Positions 52,866 through 61,543 of a DNA stretch of 64,000 nucleotides are shown here, piece by piece. A program made the translations under genes and the position numbers. The notes under the pieces are model-generated. The model did no database searches. It saw only the letters and a list, made by a program, of their open reading frames with translations, and had not been told where the DNA came from. Source of the DNA: UBA668 sp963720695 (GTDB taxonomy: Bacteria; Actinomycetota; Acidimicrobiia; Acidimicrobiales; Ilumatobacteraceae); assembly GCA_963720695.1 (NCBI GenBank), contig CAVRGG010000001.1, positions 806,001 through 870,000 on the forward strand, in the 5' to 3' direction. The stretch's first letter is position 1, and each line of letters begins with the position of its first letter.

Positions 52866-53648
52866 TCAGCGTGGGGGACGGGGGAAGAACGGGCTCGTGC
52901 GGGCCACGTACTCCGCGTAGCCCTCCTTGCGCTTGCTCAGCGACTTCTCCAGCAGCACCACACCGCTCACCCTGCGGAGCAGGATCGTCATCACAAGAGC
53001 GCCGATGAGTCCCCAACGGCCGGCGGTGGTCTCGGCGGCGACGAGCGCGATGCCCCACCAGACGCAGGCGTCGCCGAAGTAGTTGGGGTGGCGGGTGTAC
53101 TTCCAGAGCCCGCGGTTCATGACCTTGCCCTGGTTGTCCGGGTCCTTCTTGAACCGGGCGAGCTGGGCGTCGCCGACGGTCTCGAAGAACAGACCCACGA
53201 GCCAGAGGGCGACGCCCAGCCAGGCCAGGAGGCCGAGGTCGGGCGTGGCGCGGGTCTGGCCGAGCTGCACCGGCAACGACACGAGGAACATCAGCACACC
53301 CTGCAGACCGAACACCGTGCCGAGGCTGATGATCGGGAACCTCGGGCCCCAGTGCTTTCGCATCGCGCGGTAGCGGTAGTCCTCGCCCTTGCCGTGGTTG
53401 CGCCAGAACAGGTAGGTCGCGAGCCGCAACCCCCACACCGTGGTCATGGCCACGAGCAGGTTCTGGCGAGCGGCGAGCCCGTCGTCGACCCGGAGACGGA
53501 CCGCCCATGCCACGACCACGAACCCCAGCCCCCACACGATGTCGACGATGGAGGCGTTCTTGAGGATCAGGCTGAGCAGCCAGGTGGCGATCATCAGCAC
53601 CACGATCGTCAGTGCGGCGGTGGTCAATGCGGTGGCGACGGCGCTCAT
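52866..53648 (-). CDS. DUF1295 membrane protein, steroid-reductase-like
   Basis: A 260-residue polytopic protein with about six membrane segments. The C-terminal cofactor-binding region MNRGLWKYTRHPNYFGDACVWWG and the final YAEYVARTSPFFP are typical of DUF1295 and related isoprenylcysteine methyltransferase/steroid 5-alpha-reductase families. Substrate is unknown. Start ATG overlaps the stop of the acyltransferase gene upstream on this strand (ATGA). Confidence 0.88.
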   Translation of the reverse strand: MSAVATALTTAALTIVVLMIATWLLSLILKNASIVDIVWGLGFVVVAWAVRLRVDDGLAARQNLLVAMTTVWGLRLATYLFWRNHGKGEDYRYRAMRKHWGPRFPIISLGTVFGLQGVLMFLVSLPVQLGQTRATPDLGLLAWLGVALWLVGLFFETVGDAQLARFKKDPDNQGKVMNRGLWKYTRHPNYFGDACVWWGIALVAAETTAGRWGLIGALVMTILLRRVSGVVLLEKSLSKRKEGYAEYVARTSPFFPRPPR

Positions 53649-54640
53649 GAGGTCCCTTCGAGTGGGGGGTCGGGTTGCAGGAGGAGGTGGACGGCGCGAT
53701 CGGCCAGCAGCCACTGGTCGTCGAGCCAGCGTGTGAACGCGTCGCCCGACGGTACGTCGGATCGGGGCACCCGTCGCGCATGGAAGCGCACCGGCAACGG
53801 GGCCGCCGCGAGGTGGCGGAGGATGCCCCCGAACGTGTCGAGCCCGTCGAAGCCCACGTGCCAACCGATCACCACGTCCGCCTCGGGCGAGCCGGCGAGC
53901 AGCGCCGCCGAGCCGGCGGGACGTGGTGGCAGCAGATGCTGCAGCGCTCCCATCCGTTCGGCGCGTTCGGGGTCGCGCTCGCGGATCTTGTCGAGTGCCC
54001 GGGCGCGTTTGCTCGGTGATGCCCGGGTGCCCTCTGGGAAGATGACGGCGATCTCATCGTCGGCGAGACCGGCGGACAGCGCCGTGAGTGCCGACAGTTC
54101 GGTGGAGGAGTCCGGTGCCTCCCGATCGAGGAAGTGATTCGGCAGGCGGTTTCCGACGATGTCGAGGCAGGGGTCGAAGAGCAGTTCACGCTTGAGGACG
54201 TAGCGAGGGTTCATCCTGGCGACGGACGTGATGATCCACACGCTGAGGAGTGAGTCGGCCAGGCTCGCATGACGACAGAGGAGGATGGCCGGGCCGGGCA
54301 CCATGCACTGGGCGTCGGCGGCCTCGATGGTGATGCCGGTCGTGACCCTGAGCGCTGCCATCAGTCGTGCGGCCCACCATCGCTGCAGTCGGAAGTGCGA
54401 CGGCCGGTGCCCGGCCCGGCCGACGAGCCACAGCGCGGCGGCGATGGTGACGCCGGCCGTCTCGAGCCAGGCCCAGCACACACCGAAGCCCAGCAGCCGC
54501 ACCGTCGGCAGGCGCAGGCGACCGCGGACGAGGTCGAACAGCGCGGCGAGCGGCAACCAGAACGGGAGCAGCACCACCAGCAGGACCGCGGCCGCGACGA
54601 GCGCGGGAATGCTGCGGAGGCGGCGGCCTGTCGTGCTCAC
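53645..54640 (-). CDS. Membrane acyltransferase, PlsC-like
   Basis: A 331-residue protein with one or two N-terminal membrane segments (about 8-35 and 50-72). The acyltransferase blocks are CRHASLADS (HX4D), a Tyr/Lys-containing second block, and FPEGTRASP. The C-terminal half is long compared with PlsC and is similar to putative lipid acyltransferases of actinobacteria. It is coupled to the DUF1295 gene. Confidence 0.82.
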   Translation of the reverse strand: MSTTGRRLRSIPALVAAAVLLVVLLPFWLPLAALFDLVRGRLRLPTVRLLGFGVCWAWLETAGVTIAAALWLVGRAGHRPSHFRLQRWWAARLMAALRVTTGITIEAADAQCMVPGPAILLCRHASLADSLLSVWIITSVARMNPRYVLKRELLFDPCLDIVGNRLPNHFLDREAPDSSTELSALTALSAGLADDEIAVIFPEGTRASPSKRARALDKIRERDPERAERMGALQHLLPPRPAGSAALLAGSPEADVVIGWHVGFDGLDTFGGILRHLAAAPLPVRFHARRVPRSDVPSGDAFTRWLDDQWLLADRAVHLLLQPDPPLEGTS

Positions 54641-54694
54641 GGACAGGACCCTAGAACGGCAGGAGGGACCGTGCCGCGCCGTGCTCGAAAGTCG

Positions 54695-55552
54695 TCAGAC
54701 GTTGAACTCGGCCACCAGCGGGGCGTACCGCTCCATCGCCGCGAGCGCCGCGTCGCGGTCGAGCGGGGGCAGCCCGAGTGCGACGAACGAGGCGCCGAGG
54801 TCGCGCAGGTGGGCGAGGTGCAACGGATCCGGTTTCGCTCCGAACACGCCGAGGCGAAGCGTCGCCGGGTCGCGTCCGGCGTCCGCGGCCGCCTGTTGCA
54901 GTTCGACCCACTTGTCGTCAACGGGAAATCGGCCCTCGATGGGCATCCACACATCGCCGTACTCGATGATGTGGCGGAAGTGGAGCGGGGTCGGCGAGGC
55001 GCCGATGACGATCGGTGGGTGTGGCTGTTGGAGCGGCTTGGGCCAACTCCAGCTCTTCTCGAAGTGCACGTACTCGCCGTGGAACTCCGCCTCGTCCTTG
55101 GTCCACAGCTCCTTGCAGGCGAGGATCTTCTCGCGCACCACCTTGCGCCGGTGGCCGATGTCGACGCCGTGCGACTCCATCTCCTCGTGGTTCCAGCCGT
55201 AGCCCACCCCGAGCATGAACCTGCCACCGGAGATGACGTCGAGCGAGGCCACCTCCTTGGCCAGCCAGATCGGGTCGCGCTGGGCGACGAGCGTGATCCC
55301 GGTGGCGAGCTGGATCGAGGTGGTCGCTCCCGCGACGGCAGCCAGGGCGACGAACTGATCGTGGGTGCGCCAGTACTCCTGCGGCAGCGCCGGCGCGCCC
55401 TCTCGACCGCCCCACGGGGTGCGCCTGCTCACCGGGATGTGCGAGTGCTCAGGGAACCAGATCGACCGGAAACCTCGCGCCTCGGCCTCGCGGCCGAGCT
55501 CGACGGGCTGGATGCCCTTGTCGGTGGGGAAGATCAGCAGTCCGATGTCCAT
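54695..55552 (-). CDS. LLM-class F420-dependent oxidoreductase
   Basis: A TIM-barrel luciferase-like oxidoreductase of 285 residues. Typical segments are IWFPEHSHIP, LATGITLVAQRDPIWLAKEVASLDVISGGRFMLG (in parts) and VGYGWNHEEMESHG. The SGGRFxLGVGxGW motif and actinobacterial setting favour F420 over FMN. It agrees with the npdG gene at 34.6 kb. Substrate unknown. Confidence 0.88.
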   Translation of the reverse strand: MDIGLLIFPTDKGIQPVELGREAEARGFRSIWFPEHSHIPVSRRTPWGGREGAPALPQEYWRTHDQFVALAAVAGATTSIQLATGITLVAQRDPIWLAKEVASLDVISGGRFMLGVGYGWNHEEMESHGVDIGHRRKVVREKILACKELWTKDEAEFHGEYVHFEKSWSWPKPLQQPHPPIVIGASPTPLHFRHIIEYGDVWMPIEGRFPVDDKWVELQQAAADAGRDPATLRLGVFGAKPDPLHLAHLRDLGASFVALGLPPLDRDAALAAMERYAPLVAEFNV

Positions 55553-55570
55553 GAGGCGAGACAGTATCCC

Positions 55571-56089
55571 TCAGTCGCCGGTGACGCCGTCGATGGCCTC
55601 ACGAAGCAGATCGGCGTGTCCGGCGTGCCGCGCGTACTCCTCGATCATGTGCACCAGGATCCATCTCAGGTTGGGGTGGAAGGTGCCGCCGGCCTCGGTT
55701 CGGCGTTCGCGCACCGAGGTGTCGTCGAGGTGGTGATCGGCGATGACGATGTCGGCGGCCTCGATCTCCGCCCTCAGGGCCGCGACGGCGTCGGCCAGCG
55801 TCGCATCGGCCGGCGGATGCATGTCGAGGTCGTCATCGGTGTCGGTGTAGTAGAGCGGGGGCGCGGCTCGGTCGAGCATGCACCGTTGGAACCAGTTGCG
55901 CTCCACCTCCGCCATGTGGCGGACGAGTCCCATCAGGCTCAGGCTGCTGGGCGGCGTCGAGCGCGTCCGAGCCTGCTGGTCGTCGAGGCCGTCGACCTTG
56001 ATGAGCAGGGTCGCCCGGTACCAGTCGAGGAACGCGAGCAGCGTCGTGCGCTCGTCTGCGGCCATGGACGGGTCGATGCGGTCGATCAT
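55571..56089 (-). CDS. DinB-family (DUF664) protein
   Basis: A 172-residue four-helix-bundle protein. Metal-binding histidines are likely in LVRHMAEVERNWF and HMIEEYARHAGHADLLRE, the typical DinB pattern. Some members are mycothiol-dependent transferases, which would agree with mshC in this window, but that is inference. ATG 56089 follows TAGTGT and six bases. Confidence 0.88.
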   Translation of the reverse strand: MIDRIDPSMAADERTTLLAFLDWYRATLLIKVDGLDDQQARTRSTPPSSLSLMGLVRHMAEVERNWFQRCMLDRAAPPLYYTDTDDDLDMHPPADATLADAVAALRAEIEAADIVIADHHLDDTSVRERRTEAGGTFHPNLRWILVHMIEEYARHAGHADLLREAIDGVTGD

Positions 56090-56101
56090 GGGGTCACACT
56101 A
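56087..56101 (-). promoter_or_regulatory. TAGTGT box six bases before the DinB ATG
   Basis: On the minus strand TAGTGT (56101-56096), six bases, ATG. It shares a 30-base divergent gap with the acylphosphatase gene, which has CAGACT-N7-ATG on the plus strand. Confidence 0.5.
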
Positions 56102-56119
56102 CGCGGCAGACTGTCGTGC

Positions 56120-56389
56120 ATGGTTCGAGCACGCGTGATCGTGCATGGCGACGTCCAGGGCGTGTGGTTCCGCGAGTCGTGCAAGCGCATCGCGGAGGAG
56201 CAGGGAGTCGCCGGCTGGGTTCGCAATCGGGAGGACGGCACGGTCGAGGCGTCCCTCGAGGGCGACGTCCGGTCGGTGGCGATCGTGGTCTCGTGGTGTC
56301 GCATCGGTCCACCGCGTGCGTCGGTCACCTCGATCGAGGTCACCGACGAAGAGCCCGAGGGGCTGGTGGGATTCCGCGTCAGGCGTTGA
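56120..56389 (+). CDS. Acylphosphatase
   Basis: An 89-residue enzyme hydrolysing acyl phosphates. The catalytic Arg is in GDVQGVWFRESC and the catalytic Asn in GWVRNREDGTVEA. The length is normal. ATG 56120 follows CAGACT and seven bases, a leaderless arrangement. Its 3' end overlaps the convergent nitroreductase gene by 11 bases. Confidence 0.93.
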   Translation: MVRARVIVHGDVQGVWFRESCKRIAEEQGVAGWVRNREDGTVEASLEGDVRSVAIVVSWCRIGPPRASVTSIEVTDEEPEGLVGFRVRR

Positions 56390-57032
56390 GGACCGGACCG
56401 TCGAAGCGGTCGATCGTGGTGAACGACTCCACCGGGTTGCGGCGCAACTTGGTGTTCTGGTGGGTCGGGACCCCGAGGAAGATGGTGGCCACCAGCGCAT
56501 GGCGCGGCGGGAGCCCGAGCACGGGAGCGACGTCCGCCTCGGCCCGAGACAGGAACGTCGTGAGCACTCCACCGAGGCCGCGTGCCCGAGCGGCGAGGAG
56601 GATGCTCCAGCAGAACGGATAGATGCTGGCGCCGCCGACGACGGGTGGGCGATCGGACGCGTTGCCGTCCATGATCGCGATCTTGTCGAGGTCGGCGGCG
56701 ATGGCCAGCACGACCGGCACCCCCGCGATCTGGTCGATGAGAGGATTCGGCGTCGGTACCGGTGGCGCGTCGATCGACAGCCCGTACACGAACGGTCGCC
56801 GCCCGACGGCGTTGGCACCCATGTACTCGTGCCACACCGGGCGCATCAGGTCCGCCATCGTCGTCCGGATCGTCGGATCCTTGACCACCGCGACGCGCCA
56901 CGGCTGTTGGTTGCCGCCGCTGGGCGCGAACCGCGCGTCGTCGAGCACCTCGGCGACGAGCGCGTCGCTGACCGCGTCGTCGGTGAAGCCTCGCACTGCG
57001 CCATTGGTGCGCAGCGCGAGCGACAGGTCCAT
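56379..57032 (-). CDS. Nitroreductase-family protein
   Basis: A 217-residue FMN oxidoreductase. The N-terminal LALRTNGAVRGFTDDAV, the RFAPSGGNQQPWRVAVV segment and LLAARARGLGGVLTTFL match the family. Substrate unknown. The ATG overlaps the aconitase stop (TGATG), so it is probably co-transcribed with aconitase. Confidence 0.88.
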   Translation of the reverse strand: MDLSLALRTNGAVRGFTDDAVSDALVAEVLDDARFAPSGGNQQPWRVAVVKDPTIRTTMADLMRPVWHEYMGANAVGRRPFVYGLSIDAPPVPTPNPLIDQIAGVPVVLAIAADLDKIAIMDGNASDRPPVVGGASIYPFCWSILLAARARGLGGVLTTFLSRAEADVAPVLGLPPRHALVATIFLGVPTHQNTKLRRNPVESFTTIDRFDGPVLNA

Positions 57033-59296
57033 CAGACCTTGCCCTCGGCGACCTTGCGGCGCACCACGTTGAGCGCCGAGCCGGCCCGGAACCACTCGAC
57101 CTGCTCGGGACTGAAGGTGTGCTTGCCCTCGAACGGGATGGTCGTGCCGTCGGGCTTGACGATCTCGCAGCGGACGTTCTTGCCGGGCACCGGGGGGAGG
57201 TCGAGCACGTTGATCCGGTCGTCCTCGCCGATGAGGTCGTAGGTGGCCGGGTCGGCGAAGGTCAGCGGGACGAGGCCTTGCTTCTTGAGGTTGGTCTCGT
57301 GGATCCGGGCGAAGCTGCGGGTGATGATGACCACGCCGCCGCGGAACCTCGGCTCCATGGCCGCGTGCTCGCGAGACGATCCCTCGCCGTAGTTCCGGTC
57401 GCCGATCGCCACCCAGCGGATCCCGGCCTCGCTGTACTTCTTGGCGAGGTTCGGGTAGGTGTCGGTGCTGCCGTCGCGCACGTCCTTGCCCTCGCCGACC
57501 GCGTCGTTGAACGCGTTGACGGCGCCGAGGAACAGGTTGCCGGAGATGTTCTCCAGGTGACCGCGGTAGGTGAGCCACTTGCCGGCCGCCGAGATGTGGT
57601 CGGTGGTGCACTTGCCCTTGGCCTTCATCAGGATCGGCAGCCCGAGGTAGTCGTTGCCGTCCCAGGCGGCGAAGGGCTGCAGCAGCTGCAGGCGGTCGCT
57701 GGTGGGGGACACCACCACCGAGACGTCGCTGCCGTCGGCGGGCGGCGGGGTGAAGGTGTTCTGGCCCGGGTCGTACCCGCGGTCGGGCAGCACCTCGCCC
57801 ACGGGCGCCTCGAGCAGCACGGCGCTGCCGTCGGGAGCGGTGATGGTGTCCGTGGTGGGATCGAAGTCGAGGCGGCCGGCGAGCGCGAGCGCGACGACGG
57901 TGTCGGGTGAGGTGACGAAGCTGAGCGTGTTGGCCGAGCCGTCGTTGCGCTTGGGGAAGTTGCGGTTGAAGGAGTTGACGATGGTGTTCGGTTGCCCGTT
58001 CGCGCTCGGCGGGCGATCCCACTGCCCGATGCACGGCCCGCAGGCGTTCGCGAGCACCGTGGCCCCGATCGCCTCGAGGTCGGCGATGAGCCCATCGCGC
58101 TCGATGGTCGCCCGGGTCTGCTCCGAGCCGGGGGTGACGAGCAGTTCGGTCTTCACCTTCAGCCCGCGAGCGGCGGCCTGGCGGGCGATGGACGCGGCGC
58201 GGGTGATGTCCTCGTACGAGCTGTTCGTGCAGCTGCCGATGAGGGCCGAGGAGATCTCCAGCGGCCAGTCGTTGGCTCGGGCCTCGGCGCCCACCGCGGC
58301 GCCGACGCGGTTGGCGCGGTCGGGGGAGTGGGGGCCGTTGATGAGCGGCTTGAGCTGATCGAGGTCGATCTCGATCACCTGGTCGTAGAGCGCACCGTCG
58401 TCGGGTCGCAGGTCGGCGACGACCTTGTCGGCGGCGTCGGCGATGGCCTCGCGCCCGGTGGCCTTGAGATACACCGCCATGTTGTGGTCGTACCCGAACA
58501 GGCTGCAGGTGGCGCCGATCTCCGCGCCCATGTTGCAGATGGTGGCCTTGCCGGTGGCCGAGATGCTGTCGGCACCGGGGCCGAAGTACTCGACGATGGC
58601 ACCCGTGCCGCCCTCGACCGTGAGCACTCGTGCGACCTCGAGGATGACGTCCTTTGGTGCGGTCCAGCCGTTGAGCGTGCCGGTGAGCTTGACCCCGATC
58701 ACCTTGGGCCAGCGGACGTTGAACGGGAACCCGGTCATGACGTCGACGGCATCGGCGCCGCCGACACCGATCGCCACCATGCCGAGACCGCCGGCATTGG
58801 GGGTGTGGCTGTCGGTCCCGATCATCATCCCGCCCGGGAAGGCGTAGTTCTCCAGCACGACCTGGTGGATGATGCCGCTGCCCGGCCCCCAGAAACCGAT
58901 GCCGTACTTGGCGCTCACCGAGCGGAGGAAGTCGTACACCTCGCGGTTGGTGTCGATGGCCACGCCGAGGTCGATCTTGGCGCCCACCTTGGCCGAGATG
59001 AGGTGGTCGCAGTGGACGGTGCTCGGCACCGCCGTGGTCGGCAGTCCGGCGGTCATGAACTGCAGCAGCGCCATCTGGGCGGTGGCGTCCTGCATGGCGA
59101 CCCGATCCGGACGGAAGTCGTTGTACGTGCCGCCCCGCTCGATCGGCTCCGTCGGGTCGCCGAGGTGGTTGAGCAGGATCTTCTCGGTCAACGTGAGCGG
59201 TCGGCCGAAGCGGGCGCGACCGGCGGCGGCCCGCTCTGCCAGGGTGGCATAGACACCCTCGACGAGTTCGATCGGCGTTCCAGCGGTGACATTCAT
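57032..59296 (-). CDS. acn: Aconitate hydratase, mitochondrial-type
   Basis: TCA-cycle aconitase of 754 residues; the length and TVHCDHLI motif fit the mitochondrial (AcnA-short) type rather than AcnB or the 900-residue IRP/AcnA type. The [4Fe-4S] cysteines are in ALIGSCTNSSYED and ANACGPCIGQW. Active-site blocks GTDSHTPNAGGLGM and GEGSSREHAAMEPR are present. Start ATG 59296 has AGGGGA seven bases upstream. A TTGGCA-N17-TATGCT promoter lies in the gap shared with a divergent GntR regulator. Confidence 0.96.
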   Translation of the reverse strand: MNVTAGTPIELVEGVYATLAERAAAGRARFGRPLTLTEKILLNHLGDPTEPIERGGTYNDFRPDRVAMQDATAQMALLQFMTAGLPTTAVPSTVHCDHLISAKVGAKIDLGVAIDTNREVYDFLRSVSAKYGIGFWGPGSGIIHQVVLENYAFPGGMMIGTDSHTPNAGGLGMVAIGVGGADAVDVMTGFPFNVRWPKVIGVKLTGTLNGWTAPKDVILEVARVLTVEGGTGAIVEYFGPGADSISATGKATICNMGAEIGATCSLFGYDHNMAVYLKATGREAIADAADKVVADLRPDDGALYDQVIEIDLDQLKPLINGPHSPDRANRVGAAVGAEARANDWPLEISSALIGSCTNSSYEDITRAASIARQAAARGLKVKTELLVTPGSEQTRATIERDGLIADLEAIGATVLANACGPCIGQWDRPPSANGQPNTIVNSFNRNFPKRNDGSANTLSFVTSPDTVVALALAGRLDFDPTTDTITAPDGSAVLLEAPVGEVLPDRGYDPGQNTFTPPPADGSDVSVVVSPTSDRLQLLQPFAAWDGNDYLGLPILMKAKGKCTTDHISAAGKWLTYRGHLENISGNLFLGAVNAFNDAVGEGKDVRDGSTDTYPNLAKKYSEAGIRWVAIGDRNYGEGSSREHAAMEPRFRGGVVIITRSFARIHETNLKKQGLVPLTFADPATYDLIGEDDRINVLDLPPVPGKNVRCEIVKPDGTTIPFEGKHTFSPEQVEWFRAGSALNVVRRKVAEGKV

Positions 59297-59329
59297 CGAC
59301 ATTCCCCTTGCATCGGCGGCCAGATGTAG

Positions 59330-59345
59330 ACAAGCATAATACAAG
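59330..59345. promoter_or_regulatory. ACAAG-N6-ACAAG direct repeat over the acn promoter
   Basis: ACAAG at 59330-59334 and 59341-59345, one helical turn apart, with a third copy at 59375-59379 in front of the GntR gene. They cover the -10 region of the minus-strand acn promoter (TTGGCA 59361-59356, TATGCT 59338-59333). The stretch is AT-rich against the local GC background. Candidate binding site for the adjacent GntR regulator. Confidence 0.45.
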
Positions 59346-59391
59346 TTTGCCGGTGTGCCAAAGCCCTCCCGGTGACAAGATCGAGGCCACG

Positions 59392-60117
59392 ATGCGCACC
59401 ATCCGATACCAGGAGATCGCTCACACCTTGCGAGATCGCGTCCACGCCGAAGGGCCTGGGCACGTCCTGCCGAGCGAGAGCGACCTGTCCGCGGAGTTCG
59501 ACGTCAGTCGGGTGACGGTGCGCCGGGCGCTGGAGACGCTGCGCGACGAGGGCCTCGTCGAGTCCCGCCAGGGGTTCGGATGGTTCGTCGCCACCGCCCC
59601 GTTGCAGCAGCGGCTGGGCCGCCTCGACACCATCGAGGCCCAACTCACCGAACGCGGCGTGCATCCGGAGCGCCAGATCCTCGAGTTCGCGTTCGTGACC
59701 GCGCCGGCGCACGTGGCCGAACGGCTTCGCTGCGAGCAGGTGCTGCGGGTCAAGCGTCGCAACCTCGCCGACGGCGCACCGTTCGCCGTGGTCACCGTGT
59801 GGTGCCCTGCCGACGTCGGCCAGCACCTGAGCCGCAGCGATGTGGAACGCAAGCCGTTCTACGAGCTCCTCGGCATGCAGTTGCGTGGCGCGACCCAGAC
59901 CATCGGCGCGGCTGCGGCGAGCGAGTCCGACGCCGCCCTGCTCGAGGTGCCCGTGGACAGCCCGGTCCTGCGCTGCGAGCGTCTCACCACCACCGTCGCC
60001 GGCGACCCGATCCTGCTCAGCGAGCACATCTTTCCGGCCCACCGCACCGAGTTCGTGGTCGAGCTGCCCCAGGCCGAGCCGTCGATCGTCCCGAGCGGCC
60101 TCCGCCTGGTGGAGTGA
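59392..60117 (+). CDS. GntR-family regulator, HutC subfamily (UTRA domain)
   Basis: A 241-residue regulator. The N-terminal winged helix has PSESDLSAEFDVSRVTVRRALETLRDEGLVE (in parts), and the C-terminal UTRA ligand domain is about 80-240. Ligands of this group are usually small organic acids, sugars or amino acids. Divergent position to aconitase suggests control of acn and of itself. ATG 59392 is used; the upstream in-frame ATG 59308 would cross the whole intergenic region. Confidence 0.9.
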   Translation: MRTIRYQEIAHTLRDRVHAEGPGHVLPSESDLSAEFDVSRVTVRRALETLRDEGLVESRQGFGWFVATAPLQQRLGRLDTIEAQLTERGVHPERQILEFAFVTAPAHVAERLRCEQVLRVKRRNLADGAPFAVVTVWCPADVGQHLSRSDVERKPFYELLGMQLRGATQTIGAAAASESDAALLEVPVDSPVLRCERLTTTVAGDPILLSEHIFPAHRTEFVVELPQAEPSIVPSGLRLVE

Positions 60118-60118
60118 C

Positions 60119-60865
60119 TCAGGCGACTCTGAACTCGTTCACGACGAGGTGACACGCGATCGGGCTGACGTCGTGCGCTGCGGCGGCGGCGATGTCGTCC
60201 TCCCACCCGCGGGCGATCAGCTCGCGCCCGCTCGCACACGAGGTCAATGTCTCGTAGAGACGAGGGCGGGCAGCGACGAACGCGCTCCGAGCGGCGCCGG
60301 CCTCGGGTGAGCAACCCGGCGCAGACACCGCTCCGGAAGGGTCGAGGGCCGCGAGCACCGCGCCGGCACCGAGTTGATCCTCGACCGCCGGACGCAGCGG
60401 GCCGTCGCCCCAGCGCTCGCCCGCGCTGATCACACTGATCGGGCCGCCCGCGGCGAGTCGTCGCGCTGCGGCCGCGGTGGCGGTGGCGTTGCGGATCGAT
60501 CCGGCCAGGACGTGTGCCACTCCGAGTTCGCGCGCCATGAACGCGAGCGTCGACCCGTTGGGTGAGGGCAGCACGATGCGGAGCCCGGGGGCGACGGTCA
60601 GCAGGTCGGTGGGGGACAGCGAGATCTCCCCTGCCTCGCGACGGCCGGCGAGGACGGCATCGTTCGCCACCGCGTAGGCGGCCGCGCCGTCGTCGTTCCA
60701 GCGGTACGGCAGGACGGTCGCACCCGATTCCAGGGCACAGCACACCGCGGTGCTGAACCGCAGCACGTCGACGATGACGACCACGGCCGAGTGCGGTGCC
60801 AGCGCGGCGAGCCCTTCGGCTCCCCAGTCGCTGCGGTAGGCGAAGCCGTCCTGGGCGGTTACCAC
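60119..60865 (-). CDS. ComB-family 2-phosphosulfolactate phosphatase-like protein
   Basis: A 248-residue protein of the ComB family, named for coenzyme M synthesis in methanogens but found in many bacteria with unknown role. Visible blocks are VIVDVLRFSTAVCCAL, VLPSPNGSTLAF and SAGERWGDG. GTG 60865 overlaps the end of the upstream nitroreductase gene and gives a complete domain. Confidence 0.82.
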   Translation of the reverse strand: MVTAQDGFAYRSDWGAEGLAALAPHSAVVVIVDVLRFSTAVCCALESGATVLPYRWNDDGAAAYAVANDAVLAGRREAGEISLSPTDLLTVAPGLRIVLPSPNGSTLAFMARELGVAHVLAGSIRNATATAAAARRLAAGGPISVISAGERWGDGPLRPAVEDQLGAGAVLAALDPSGAVSAPGCSPEAGAARSAFVAARPRLYETLTSCASGRELIARGWEDDIAAAAAHDVSPIACHLVVNEFRVA

Positions 60866-61506
60866 GTGTCCCAGTGGGTGATGGGCTCGAGGGGCAGGCG
60901 CTTCGCGGGCTTGAAGTCGGTCCCGAGCGTGTAGGCGATGGGGAACATCCCGGCCTGGGTGATGCCATCGGGGATGCCGAGCAGTTCCGCCGCCTCGCGG
61001 TCGCCACCGTTCATCAGGTGGATGGTGGTCCACGCGGTGCCGAGCCCGCGCTCGCGGGCGGCGAGCATGAAGCTCCACACCGCGGGAAGCAGCGAACCCC
61101 ACGCCGAGGCGCCGGCGAAGGCGGGCACGCCGTCGAGGTTGCCGGTGATGCAGGGGATCATGATGACCGGCGCACGATGGAAGTTCTCGGTGAGGTATTC
61201 GGCCGAGGAGAGCACCCGGTCCTTCTGTGCGTATCGGAGGTCCGACTCCTCGTAGGGGTTGGCGGCGCTGAACGAGCGGTACACCTCGAAGTTCTTCTTG
61301 TAGATGTCGGCCAAGGCCTTCTTCTTCGCCGCATCGGTGACGAACAGCCATTGCCAGCCCTGTGAGTTGCTCCCCGTCGGTGCCTGGAGCGCCAACTCGA
61401 GGCACTCCTCGATGACGCTGCGCTCGACCGGCGTGTCGAAGTCGAGTCGCTTGCGCACGGCGCGTGTGGTGGACAGGACTTCATCGGCGGTGAGGTTCAA
61501 ATGCAT
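60859..61506 (-). CDS. Nitroreductase-family protein
   Basis: A 215-residue FMN oxidoreductase. Typical features: TRAVRKRLDFDTPV near the N-terminus, LALQAPTGSNSQGWQWLFV, and a C-terminal LAARERGLGTAWTT. The ATG follows CACACT and six bases. It lies divergent to a methyltransferase gene and upstream of the ComB-like gene, which it overlaps by 7 bases. Third nitroreductase in the window. Confidence 0.9.
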   Translation of the reverse strand: MHLNLTADEVLSTTRAVRKRLDFDTPVERSVIEECLELALQAPTGSNSQGWQWLFVTDAAKKKALADIYKKNFEVYRSFSAANPYEESDLRYAQKDRVLSSAEYLTENFHRAPVIMIPCITGNLDGVPAFAGASAWGSLLPAVWSFMLAARERGLGTAWTTIHLMNGGDREAAELLGIPDGITQAGMFPIAYTLGTDFKPAKRLPLEPITHWDTW

Positions 61507-61543
61507 CTTCTCAGTGTGCCACCGCTGCGCGAGGCTGGTCGCC

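Noticed and set aside
56379..59402. A 1007-residue frame antisense-shifted through aconitase and the nitroreductase
   Set aside because: Only the last 217 codons are a real protein; the upstream part is an Arg/His-rich shadow of acn in another frame.
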